A stretch of 11,290 nt of DNA from Blastocatellia bacterium (GTDB lineage: Bacteria > Acidobacteriota > Blastocatellia > Pyrinomonadales > Pyrinomonadaceae), in contig JACDAY010000081.1 of NCBI GenBank assembly GCA_013695195.1, forward strand, positions 1 to 11,290, given 5' to 3'. Position numbers and translations under genes: made by a program. Positions within the stretch are counted from its first letter, which is position 1. The number at the start of each line of letters is the position of its first letter. Under the pieces are notes generated by a model. The model did not search any database and was not told the DNA's origin. It was given only the letters and a program-made list of their open reading frames with translations. Of the stretch, positions 4,657-11,176 are shown piece after piece.

Positions 4657-6424
4657 TACGGATCAAATTGCGCTGCAGGAGGCACGGGACGCGGTAGAAG
4701 GCGCTCATCGTGCTTTTCTGGATGTTGCGAAATTTGATCAAGAAAAGATCGACCGTATTTGCGAAGCAATGGCTGCGGCGGCCCTGGCCGAATCCGCCAG
4801 ACTCGGATTGCTGGCTCACGAAGAAACCGGCTTTGGAAAGGCGGAGGATAAGCGTGAAAAGAACCGTTTTGCCGCTGAGGACGTTTGGAATTACTTTCGC
4901 ACTTTGAAAACTGTCGGCGTCGTCGGCGAAACCGACAGCATTGTCGAAATCGCCTCTCCGCGCGGCGTCGTGGCCGCGATCATTCCCTCAACAAATCCCA
5001 CTTCGACGGCCATCTTTAAAATTATTATTGCCGTTAAATCCCGAAATTCCATTGTTTTATCGCCGCATCCTTCCGCCAGCAGGTGTATCGCCGAAACTGC
5101 CCGCGTGATGCGCAACGCCGGCGTCGAACATGGGCTTCCCGCTGAAGCCGTTTACTGCCTGACAAATTCCACTATCGAGGGCACGGAAGCTTTGATGCAG
5201 CACAAAAAAACAGCCGTTATTCTGGCGACAGGCGGCATCGGTCTGGTCCGGGCGGCTTATTCTTCGGGCAAACCCGCGTTTGGCGTCGGCCCGGGAAATG
5301 TGCCGGTTTTTATTGAACGCACTGCCGAAATTCCCAAGGCTGTTTCCGACATTTTGCTGAGCACCTGTTTCGACAACGGCACTATTTGCGCTTCTGAGCA
5401 GTCAGTTGTCGTGGATGCGCCGGTCGAAGCTCAGGTTCGTGCAGAATTCAAGAATCAGGGCGGTTATTTTCTTGATCAAAACGACGCAGATGCCGTTGCG
5501 GGCATCCTTTTGACGCCGCAACGAACGTTGAACGCTGCAATCGTTGGAAAATCGGCCGATTACATTGCAAATCTTGCCGGAGTTTCTATACCGAGCGGCA
5601 CGCGCTGTCTGCTTGCGGATTGTGCAGGAGTCGGACGCGATTTTCCATGGTCCATCGAGAAGCTCTCGCCGACGCTCGCATTTTTTGTGGCGGAAGGCAT
5701 AGAAAACGGAGCTAACCGATGTGAGGAAATTTTGAAATTTGGCGGCATGGGGCACACCGCCGGAATGCACAGCCAAAGCCGCGAGGCCGCTGTACGTTTC
5801 GGAGGCCAAATGCCCGCGTCGCGTATCGTAATAAATTCTCCGACGACACACGGCGCAATTGGATTTTCCACTGATCTCCCGCCGTCGATGACGCTCGGCT
5901 GCGGCTCTTGGGGCGGAAATGTAACATCTGATAACGTTTCGCCGATCCATCTGATGGATATAAAAAGGGTCGCCTTCGAGACAAAGCCGGTAAAAAAGAC
6001 AATGGACAACGCACAACGCACAATGGACAGTGTCCCTCAACCATCGGCAGCTGGTCGGCAAGCTGTAAAGCGTGAACAGATCGCGGCGATCGTGGACAAA
6101 TTTCTGAGTGAGAAATTTGCGGAGTTTCCAGAGTCGAATGAGGTTACTGCATTAACTAATGGCTTAATAAAGCAAAATGCCGAAGTGAGTAACGATTCAG
6201 AAATTTTGCCACCGGATTCTCCTGTGAAAACGATAATCCATGAATTGCGGCCGCAATCTTTGACGGAAAACGGCGTTAGGCATGAGCCTGTTGATTTTGT
6301 AAGTGAAACCGATGTAAGGGCAGCGGTCGAGAAAGGTGAAAAGATCTATATAACAGCGAAAACGATCCTGACGCCTTCAGCGCGTGATCTGGGCGAGGAG
6401 AAGGAAATTTTTGCCCGCGTTTAA
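4649..6424 (+). CDS. CoA-acylating aldehyde dehydrogenase, microcompartment type, with long C-terminal extension
   Basis: This enzyme of the EutE/PduP/AdhE aldehyde dehydrogenase group should convert an aldehyde to acyl-CoA with NAD+ inside the compartment. The family core spans about residues 5-445: the Rossmann-side motif IIPSTNPTSTAIFK (111-124), ILATGGIGLV (191-200), GKPAFGVGPGNVP (207-219) and the catalytic segment FDNGTICASEQ with Cys247. HTAGMHSQ (369-376) and SWGGN (420-424) follow, as in EutE/PduP. At 591 residues it is over 100 longer than these enzymes. The extension starts with a repeat-derived linker (450-470). Next comes an amphipathic helix at about 473-492 (REQIAAIVDKFLSEKF), which resembles an encapsulation peptide, then an acidic linker. 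It ends in a segment (about 548-585, SETDVRAAVEKGE, ILTPSARD) that resembles the N-terminus of EutQ. The substrate cannot be told, since no aldehyde-producing enzyme is visible nearby. The start at 4649 is fixed by an in-frame stop at 4643-4645. Confidence 0.93.
   Translation: MADTDQIALQEARDAVEGAHRAFLDVAKFDQEKIDRICEAMAAAALAESARLGLLAHEETGFGKAEDKREKNRFAAEDVWNYFRTLKTVGVVGETDSIVEIASPRGVVAAIIPSTNPTSTAIFKIIIAVKSRNSIVLSPHPSASRCIAETARVMRNAGVEHGLPAEAVYCLTNSTIEGTEALMQHKKTAVILATGGIGLVRAAYSSGKPAFGVGPGNVPVFIERTAEIPKAVSDILLSTCFDNGTICASEQSVVVDAPVEAQVRAEFKNQGGYFLDQNDADAVAGILLTPQRTLNAAIVGKSADYIANLAGVSIPSGTRCLLADCAGVGRDFPWSIEKLSPTLAFFVAEGIENGANRCEEILKFGGMGHTAGMHSQSREAAVRFGGQMPASRIVINSPTTHGAIGFSTDLPPSMTLGCGSWGGNVTSDNVSPIHLMDIKRVAFETKPVKKTMDNAQRTMDSVPQPSAAGRQAVKREQIAAIVDKFLSEKFAEFPESNEVTALTNGLIKQNAEVSNDSEILPPDSPVKTIIHELRPQSLTENGVRHEPVDFVSETDVRAAVEKGEKIYITAKTILTPSARDLGEEKEIFARV
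5998..6029. repeat. In-frame short direct repeat inside the aldehyde dehydrogenase linker
   Basis: ACAATGGACA occurs twice (5999-6008 and 6020-6029), with a period of 21 bases that equals seven codons. Between the copies CAACGCA is itself doubled. The repeat encodes TMDNAQRTMDS in the linker after the catalytic core. It is similar in style to the GACAACTGAC repeat before pilC, so it may be an intergenic-type repeat captured in frame. Confidence 0.5.
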
Positions 6425-6510
6425 GCGTTTTGGCTGGATTATTTATAATTCAGGGCGAGAGCTTTTATGATTTTCCGCCGTTATCCGGGCAAAAATGAAT
6501 TTGGTTAGCA

Positions 6511-6942
6511 ATGTCTAAAACCGCAGTAAAGAAATTGTTTTGCAAAAGCTGCAGCGCGGATGTGCGCGAAGCGTCAGCGTTTTGTTACAATTGCGGCGAA
6601 TCGGTTTCGGGCGGGCGTTTTGACCAAATTCGGAATCACTCAAATTTGTCCAAAACCGGCCAGGCGGAAAATATCACTGAGCCGGTAATTAGTAACGAAA
6701 AGCACGTTGAATCCGTATATACGAACGCGAAATTACAGACCGCCATTGATTCTAAAGCAGAAAAAATAACGAAACTTGAATCGGTGTCTGCTTTGCGAAG
6801 AAGGACTAAGTCTTTTAAAAGAAAACCCGTCGAAGTAGTCTGGGTGGAACGCGGCGACTCAGCGACAATGTTTATAATTGTCTCGGCAGCTTTAACCCTG
6901 TTCGCGCTGCTTTTGCTGTTTCTTGCTTTTTATCTAAGATGA
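6511..6942 (+). CDS. Zinc-ribbon protein with C-terminal membrane anchor, in BMC island
   Basis: I do not recognise a named family for this 143-residue protein. The N-terminus is a zinc ribbon: Cys11-x2-Cys14 and Cys25-x2-Cys28 (LFCKSCSADV, AFCYNCGES), a double-CxxC form common in small bacterial 'zinc-ribbon' proteins. A polar, probably unstructured middle (about 35-90) follows, then a basic patch (LRRRTKSFKRKP, 95-106). The protein ends in one strongly hydrophobic helix (about 119-141, FIIVSAALTLFALLLLFLAF) with only an Arg after it. This predicts a tail-anchored protein with the ribbon in the cytoplasm, the basic patch being on the inside. It sits 86 bases after the aldehyde dehydrogenase and 119 bases before the second shell gene, on the same strand, so cotranscription is likely. 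A role in tethering, assembling or placing the compartment at the membrane is inference only. The ribosome site before the ATG is weak. Confidence 0.8.
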   Translation: MSKTAVKKLFCKSCSADVREASAFCYNCGESVSGGRFDQIRNHSNLSKTGQAENITEPVISNEKHVESVYTNAKLQTAIDSKAEKITKLESVSALRRRTKSFKRKPVEVVWVERGDSATMFIIVSAALTLFALLLLFLAFYLR

Positions 6943-7061
6943 TATAAGAAGATCGTGATATCAATCGTAAATTTCGACAGTTTAATAAAGAGTCTTGGTT
7001 AGTTCTGATCGGGACAGCAGAGAGAACACAGTTTTAAATTAATTGTTCGCGAAAGATTATT

Positions 7062-7382
7062 ATGCAAGCACTGGGAATGGTCGAATGCATGGGCCTTGTG
7101 GCGATGATCGAGGCTGCCGACGCCATGGTTAAAACGGCTAATGTGCAGCTTGTCGGATATGAAAAGATCGACGCCGGGCTGGTGACTGCGATCGTACGCG
7201 GCGAAGTCGGAGCGGTGAAGGCCGCAGTGGACGCCGGTGCATCCGCAGCTGGGCGGATCGGGACGGTTACGGCGGTACATGTGATTCCCAGGCCGCATGA
7301 TGAGGTAACCAACGCTCTTCCAGTCATCGAAACGGGTGAAACAAATCGAAAGAAGATATCAGGGTCGATGCCGGAGAAATAG
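7062..7382 (+). CDS. BMC-H shell protein (PduA/EutM-like), second paralogue
   Basis: This second hexamer-type shell protein of the island has 106 residues, close to the usual length. The BMC domain spans about 1-88: ALGMVECMGLVAMIEAADAMVKTANVQLVG, then pore loop KIDAGLV (Asp37-Ala38-Gly39), IVRGEVGAVKAAVDAGASAA and VHVIPRPH. Lys24 and Arg77 are at the PduA Lys26/Arg79 edge positions. It shares most core residues with the first shell protein, but lacks its long Gly-rich tail. It also has an acidic residue at the pore where that protein has Gly, so the two probably form different pores. It may start with only a weak GAAAG ribosome site. It is the last gene of the island; its TAG stop begins a GGCAG-type repeat, and the next gene is convergent. 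Confidence 0.94.
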   Translation: MQALGMVECMGLVAMIEAADAMVKTANVQLVGYEKIDAGLVTAIVRGEVGAVKAAVDAGASAAGRIGTVTAVHVIPRPHDEVTNALPVIETGETNRKKISGSMPEK

Positions 7383-7423
7383 TTGGCAGTAGCAGGTGCG
7401 GTTGGCAGAAAGCAGCTGCGGTT
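7380..7423. repeat. GGCAG-type degenerate repeat after the second shell gene
   Basis: The repeat begins with the TAG stop of the shell gene (TAGTTGGCAGTAGCAG). GTTGGCAG occurs at 7382-7389 and 7401-7408, and TGCGGTT at 7397-7403 and 7417-7423, a period of about 20 bases. It is followed by a T-run (7432-7438). GCAGGTGC and GCAGCTGC could pair imperfectly ahead of that run, so a weak terminator is possible. Confidence 0.5.
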
Positions 7424-7507
7424 ACGATTTCTTTTTTTAAAAGCTTTAGTCGAAAAATCTAGTCCTGTTTATTAAAAAAGTAGATTTCAAGAAAAGAATT
7501 AAATTGT

Positions 7508-7540
7508 CTTCTGCTTACTGACGGTGCCAACTTCTGCCTA
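7508..7540. repeat. GGCAG-type repeat starting at the VWFA gene stop
   Basis: On the minus strand the sequence from the TAG stop of the VWFA gene reads TAGGCAGAAGTTGGCACC, then GTCAGTAAGCAGAAG. It is an inverted relative of the repeat at 7380-7423 across the 84-base spacer between the two convergent genes. Confidence 0.45.
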
Positions 7541-8659
7541 TTGAACTTTCTTGGCGGGAGCCAGAGATTGAACCGTCGCCCCATCATTTTCGGCTGTTCT
7601 GCCGGCGCGGGTGATGGCGATGCGTTTCTGTTTATTTGGGCCGTCATCGACCACAACCTTAATATTACGGAATGTCCCGTCGTTTTTATCATTCGAAGGT
7701 ATGTAGCCGATCGAATACTGAACACGAAGCTCGCTGCCTATTTCTTTAGCCAAGCCGCTTAATTCGTTTGTCCCGGCAGGAAAATAAGCCTTGCCGCCTG
7801 TCTCTGTTGCCATTCTTTCGAGAAACGCCTTTGCCTTTCCCTGCGGGCTTTTTCCAATAAAACCGCCCTCTTTACTTAAGTCGCCAATAAACCCTATCGT
7901 ATAAATCTGAACATCGGTTTCTCTTAATAATTCGAACAACTGTGCTTCGTTATAATAGCTGTCGCGGTCTTCGCCGTCGGAAACAATGACGAGTGCGCGG
8001 CGTTTCCGGTCGTCTTTTCCTTTCTCCTGCTCGTATTCCGCCACCTGTTTGGCTGCAAGATAAACGGCGTCTATGATAGCGGTTTGCCCGCCTTCAATAA
8101 ACAGGTTTTCGAGGGAGTCATTAAGGTCGGTTTTATTTGCGGTGAATTGCTGCTCGATACTTATCTTGTCGCGGCTGACGAAGCGAATGATACTCGTCTC
8201 ATCATCCGGCTTGTTTGTATTCACGAGTATCTTGGCGGCTTCGACCACTTTTTCAAGCTGCGAGCGGAGCGATCCGGAATTATCGATCACAAGAGCATAA
8301 TTCGTCGGGACTTCGGATTTCGAGAAAAATTCTATTTGCTGCGGAATATTATCTTCCAAAATTTTGAATTCGCCTTGCAGCAGGCCGTTTATCGGACGGT
8401 TATTTCTATCTATGACGCGGACGTTCAGATTGACAAGCTCGGTATCCACTTTGAGCACTTCATCTTCTTCGTTGATTTTGGGTGGAGTGGCCGAAGTTTT
8501 AGGCGCGGTCAAAGGCGGCGTAGGCGATACGGCCGCGGATACGCGCGTCCGGGCCCCGGTGGCAGGAGTTTGCGCATTTGTGAGGTTAGCTCGATGCAGC
8601 ACCGAAAATAGCGTGAGGCACAAAATCGCCGGTAAAAACATCAACGAAAATCTTTTCAT
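7538..8659 (-). CDS. Secreted VWFA-related domain protein
   Basis: This 373-residue protein has a Sec signal peptide (MKRFSLMFLPAILCLTLFSVLH, probable cleavage after TNA about residue 29) and a Pro/Ala/Thr-rich linker. Next comes the short beta region seen ahead of the domain in acidobacterial VWFA-related proteins (LKVDTELVNLNVRVIDRNNRPINGL, about 69-93). The von Willebrand A domain runs from about 119 to 315 with an intact metal site: DNSGS (Asp126, Ser128, Ser130), the threonine in GGQTAIIDAV (Thr193) and SDGED (Asp228). It ends in LRVQYSIGYIPSND. The domain binds protein partners through a divalent metal; the partner here is unknown. The usual C-terminal R-x-GYY is degraded to RAGRTAEN. 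It lies 18 bases downstream of the second VWFA gene on the same strand, so the two form an operon. Its own ribosome site is poor, which suggests dependence on the upstream gene. Confidence 0.88.
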   Translation of the reverse strand: MKRFSLMFLPAILCLTLFSVLHRANLTNAQTPATGARTRVSAAVSPTPPLTAPKTSATPPKINEEDEVLKVDTELVNLNVRVIDRNNRPINGLLQGEFKILEDNIPQQIEFFSKSEVPTNYALVIDNSGSLRSQLEKVVEAAKILVNTNKPDDETSIIRFVSRDKISIEQQFTANKTDLNDSLENLFIEGGQTAIIDAVYLAAKQVAEYEQEKGKDDRKRRALVIVSDGEDRDSYYNEAQLFELLRETDVQIYTIGFIGDLSKEGGFIGKSPQGKAKAFLERMATETGGKAYFPAGTNELSGLAKEIGSELRVQYSIGYIPSNDKNDGTFRNIKVVVDDGPNKQKRIAITRAGRTAENDGATVQSLAPAKKVQ

Positions 8660-8677
8660 AATTCTTTTACAAAATCT

Positions 8678-9676
8678 CTAGCGATAATTGGAGGCCGGGG
8701 TGGCGTAATAACCTTCGCGGCCTCTGACCGTTAGACGCGGCAATCCGCGTGGAGGGTTGACCTTAGTTTTTACCTTTCTCCATTTTCCGTCGGGCTGAAA
8801 GTCATTGGGCGTATATCCGATCGAGTACTGGTGGCGAAGCTCCAGGGCAATACGCTCGAAAATCTCGTCCATTTCAATATCGCTGGTTGGATAAAACGCC
8901 TTTCCACCGCTGACGGAAGACAGCTCATCAAGAAAAGCCTGTCCCTGCATACCAAGCTGGCTTCCCGCATCGCCACCGTTAGTTATCCCAACGGCATATG
9001 TTACGACGTCGGATTCCTTCATCAAACGCCGGACTTCGCCAAAATTATACCGCGAGGAATTGTCTTGTCCATCGCTTATTATCAGTAAAGCACGCTTTTG
9101 ATGAGCGCCGCGGGTAACGCGTTCGAGCCCGAGATAAACAGCATCGTAAAGCGCCGTATTTTCCTTGGGTTTTACCAGTGTGAGCTTTTCGAGCACCGCC
9201 TCGCCGTTGCGTGTGCGGTCGAGAAGCATCTGTGCCCTGTTATTAAATGCTATAAGAAAGTATTCGTCCGACGGATGGCTTGTATTAATAAATCTCTCGA
9301 GAGCCTTGCGGGCTTTTGCGATCTTGTCCCCGCTCATCGATCCTGAAACGTCAAACAAAATTCCGACGGAAACCGGAGCATCGCTGTCACTGAAAAAAGT
9401 AATTTCCTGCGGCTGATTATTATCGAAAATAGCAAATGCGTTTTTTGGGAGGCCTGACACAAGACGTCCGTAAGGATCGGTAACTGTTAGTGTAAGCGTT
9501 ACCAGATCAGTCTTGACCTTCTCCGGTTCCCTGGCTGAATCATCGTCGTCCGGCGGAGTTGGCTCCGGCTGCTGGGCGTGAATGCTAAGAGAGCTGAGCA
9601 TTAGAATGCAAAACAAAAACACAAACCGATGCAAGTTACCGCAACGGTTCGAAATTTCTAAACCAGCAACATACAT
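8678..9676 (-). CDS. Secreted VWFA-related domain protein, first gene of the pair
   Basis: This 332-residue paralogue of the following gene carries a signal peptide with an n-region of about 17 residues and a hydrophobic stretch FVFLFCILMLSSLSIHA, probably cleaved before QQPEP. The acidic Pro-rich linker PPDDDDSAREPEKVKTD leads into the pre-domain strand region LVTLTLTVTDPYGRLVSGL. The VWFA domain has an intact metal site: DVSGS (Asp109, Ser111, Ser113), ENTALYDAV (Thr174) and SDGQD (Asp202). It ends in HQYSIGYTPND and the family's final RGREGYYA. The start at 9676 is supported by GGAG eight bases upstream. The promoter at 9710-9738 should drive both genes. Such proteins are exported and expanded in Acidobacteriota; their exact functions are not established, and I infer an envelope adhesion or scaffold role. 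Confidence 0.9.
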   Translation of the reverse strand: MYVAGLEISNRCGNLHRFVFLFCILMLSSLSIHAQQPEPTPPDDDDSAREPEKVKTDLVTLTLTVTDPYGRLVSGLPKNAFAIFDNNQPQEITFFSDSDAPVSVGILFDVSGSMSGDKIAKARKALERFINTSHPSDEYFLIAFNNRAQMLLDRTRNGEAVLEKLTLVKPKENTALYDAVYLGLERVTRGAHQKRALLIISDGQDNSSRYNFGEVRRLMKESDVVTYAVGITNGGDAGSQLGMQGQAFLDELSSVSGGKAFYPTSDIEMDEIFERIALELRHQYSIGYTPNDFQPDGKWRKVKTKVNPPRGLPRLTVRGREGYYATPASNYR

Positions 9677-9701
9677 AGCTTAAGCTCCAATTTAAGGGAC
9701 A

Positions 9702-9738
9702 CTAATATTATATTAGAAAACTAACTCAACTTCCGCAA
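9702..9738 (-). promoter_or_regulatory. Promoter of the VWFA pair, with a palindrome over the -10
   Basis: On the minus strand, -35 TTGCGG (9733-9738) and -10 TAATAT (9710-9715) are 17 bases apart, about 35 bases before the start at 9676. A palindrome with seven-base arms, CTAATAT-T-ATATTAG (9702-9716), covers the -10 box. It could be an operator or just an AT-rich coincidence. Confidence 0.5.
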
Positions 9739-9778
9739 GATATTTTTTTCGATGTGCGGGTGATCAAAATGGTTGTTT

Positions 9779-9843
9779 GCTGCAACCTAATTCGTTATCA
9801 TTCATTCGGCTGCAACCTTTGCAGTTTTGCTGCGTGTTATAAT
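9779..9843 (+). promoter_or_regulatory. Extended -10 promoter of pilC with two direct repeats
   Basis: The sequence TGT-TATAAT (9835-9843) is an extended -10 box. No -35 match lies 16-18 bases upstream. In its place is the second copy of a perfect ten-base repeat GCTGCAACCT (9779-9788 and 9809-9818; period 30, about three helical turns). This layout suits an activator-dependent promoter for the gene at 9939. The activator is inference. Confidence 0.5.
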
Positions 9844-9900
9844 TCTGTAGTGTGTTCGTTTGCAATCTGTACTATCCATACAGTTCACATTATTTAGACT

Positions 9901-9934
9901 ACTACTGACAACTGACCATCGACAACTGACTACT
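9901..9934. repeat. GACAACTGAC direct repeat in the pilC leader
   Basis: GACAACTGAC occurs at 9907-9916 and 9921-9930 (period 14), flanked by ACTACT and TACT. It ends only a few bases before the ATG at 9939. It belongs to a type of short degenerate repeat found between genes in many bacteria, and it occupies the place where a Shine-Dalgarno sequence would be expected. Confidence 0.55.
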
Positions 9935-9938
9935 TTTT

Positions 9939-11171
9939 ATGGAATACATCTGTCGCTTAGGAACGCCGTCCGGCGAAGTCATCACTCGAATTGTCGAAGC
10001 AGCCGGCGCCGGTGATGCAAAAGTGCAGCTCGAAAGGGAAGGATTTAAGGTTTTCGCGGTTTCCACCAACGGAGGCGGCCTTTCCTCCGTTTTGTCTTTC
10101 GGCGGCTTGAATAAAAAAGGCCGGATCAAACAGTCGGACTTTCTTTTGTTCAACCAACAATTGTCAGCACTGCTTCGCGCCGGTATTCCGGTTCTACAGT
10201 CGATAAATCTCTTGAAAAACCGCTCAGGTTCCGCGAATCTTCGCGACGTGCTCGTCGATGTAGAGGAAAAGATCAAGAGCGGGGTTCCGCTTTCGGAAGC
10301 CTTCGAAGCACAGGGTATGTTTCCGAAAATTTATACGGCTTCAATTCTTTCGGGCGAAAAAAGCGGTGCGCTTGACGACGTTTTGCTCCGTTTTGTCGAT
10401 TATCTAAAACGAAGCGTAGGCGTATCCCGGAAGCTGCGAGGCGCATTGGCATATCCGGCGTTTTTGCTTGTAGCGTCCGGATTTATGGTCGCGTTTCTAA
10501 CGCTTTATATCGTCCCGCGTATGTCGGACCTATTTAAAGGTTTGAGCGCAAACCGCGGCCTGCCGACCGTTACGGTCGTAGTGCTGGCGCTTTCCAGCGG
10601 CGTGGCAAACAATATCTGGTGGCTTCTGCCCGCTCTTTTGATCGTCCTCGCGGGTTTATACATCTGGCTTCGTACCGATGGCGGCAAGCTAATGCTTCAT
10701 AGATTTTTGCTGCGGCTGCCAATTGCCGGTAAGTTGATAAAAAACATGGCGACGGCGCAGCTTTCGCGTTCGCTTTCGACACTGCTCTCCGGCGGAATTA
10801 CTGTGCCCGATTCGTGGGAGATCGCATCACAGGCATTGAATAATGTTGAACTGCGGCGGCGAAGTCAATCGGTATCACACATGATTCGCGAAGGACGCGG
10901 GTTTACGGAAGCGCTTCAAAAAGCGGAATGGATACCGGAGCTTGGCTTGGATATGATCGGGATCGGTGAAAAATCCGGTAGCCTGCGCGAGATGCTTGAT
11001 GAAGTCGCGGCTTTTTACGATGCAGAAGCCGAGGTTCGGCTCGACCAGCTTACAACTCTCCTCGAGCCTTTGATTTTGGTATTTATGGCTGGGATCGTGG
11101 TGGTGATACTTCTCGCGATTTACCTGCCGATAATTCAGACGATATCGTCAGGGCCGACCGGAGGACGCTGA
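9939..11171 (+). CDS. pilC: Type IV pilus / type II secretion platform protein PilC/GspF
   Basis: This 410-residue inner-membrane protein of the T2SSF family forms the platform on which pilin or pseudopilin assembly is driven by the PilB/GspE ATPase. The N-terminus (MEYICRLGTPSGEV, 1-14) is the usual short beta unit. The first T2SSF domain (about 67-195) has FNQQLSALLRAGIPVLQSI and SGEKSGALDDVL, ending in LRGALAYPAFLLVASGFMVAFLTLYIVPRM. A membrane segment lies at about 225-245. The second domain (about 272-395) has AQLSRSLSTLLSGGITV, IGIGEKSGSLREML and the last membrane helix LEPLILVFMAGIVVVILLAIYLPI. Length is normal for the family. There is no Shine-Dalgarno before the ATG; the start rests on the family N-terminus. 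PilC and GspF cannot be fully separated without the neighbouring genes, and no other pilus gene is visible in the window. Confidence 0.93.
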   Translation: MEYICRLGTPSGEVITRIVEAAGAGDAKVQLEREGFKVFAVSTNGGGLSSVLSFGGLNKKGRIKQSDFLLFNQQLSALLRAGIPVLQSINLLKNRSGSANLRDVLVDVEEKIKSGVPLSEAFEAQGMFPKIYTASILSGEKSGALDDVLLRFVDYLKRSVGVSRKLRGALAYPAFLLVASGFMVAFLTLYIVPRMSDLFKGLSANRGLPTVTVVVLALSSGVANNIWWLLPALLIVLAGLYIWLRTDGGKLMLHRFLLRLPIAGKLIKNMATAQLSRSLSTLLSGGITVPDSWEIASQALNNVELRRRSQSVSHMIREGRGFTEALQKAEWIPELGLDMIGIGEKSGSLREMLDEVAAFYDAEAEVRLDQLTTLLEPLILVFMAGIVVVILLAIYLPIIQTISSGPTGGR

Positions 11172-11176
11172 TAAAT

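Noticed and set aside
5402..6061. Minus-strand open frames of up to 219 codons
   Set aside because: They are antisense to the aldehyde dehydrogenase and rich in Arg, Cys and Ser, with no recognisable domain.
6444..6449. TATAAT as an internal promoter before the zinc-ribbon gene
   Set aside because: No -35 match exists at 16-18 bases and the site is just behind the aldehyde dehydrogenase stop; an AT-rich spacer explains it.
9779..9930. CRISPR-like repeat array
   Set aside because: Only two copies of each of two different ten-base repeats are present, with no regular spacers and no cas genes.
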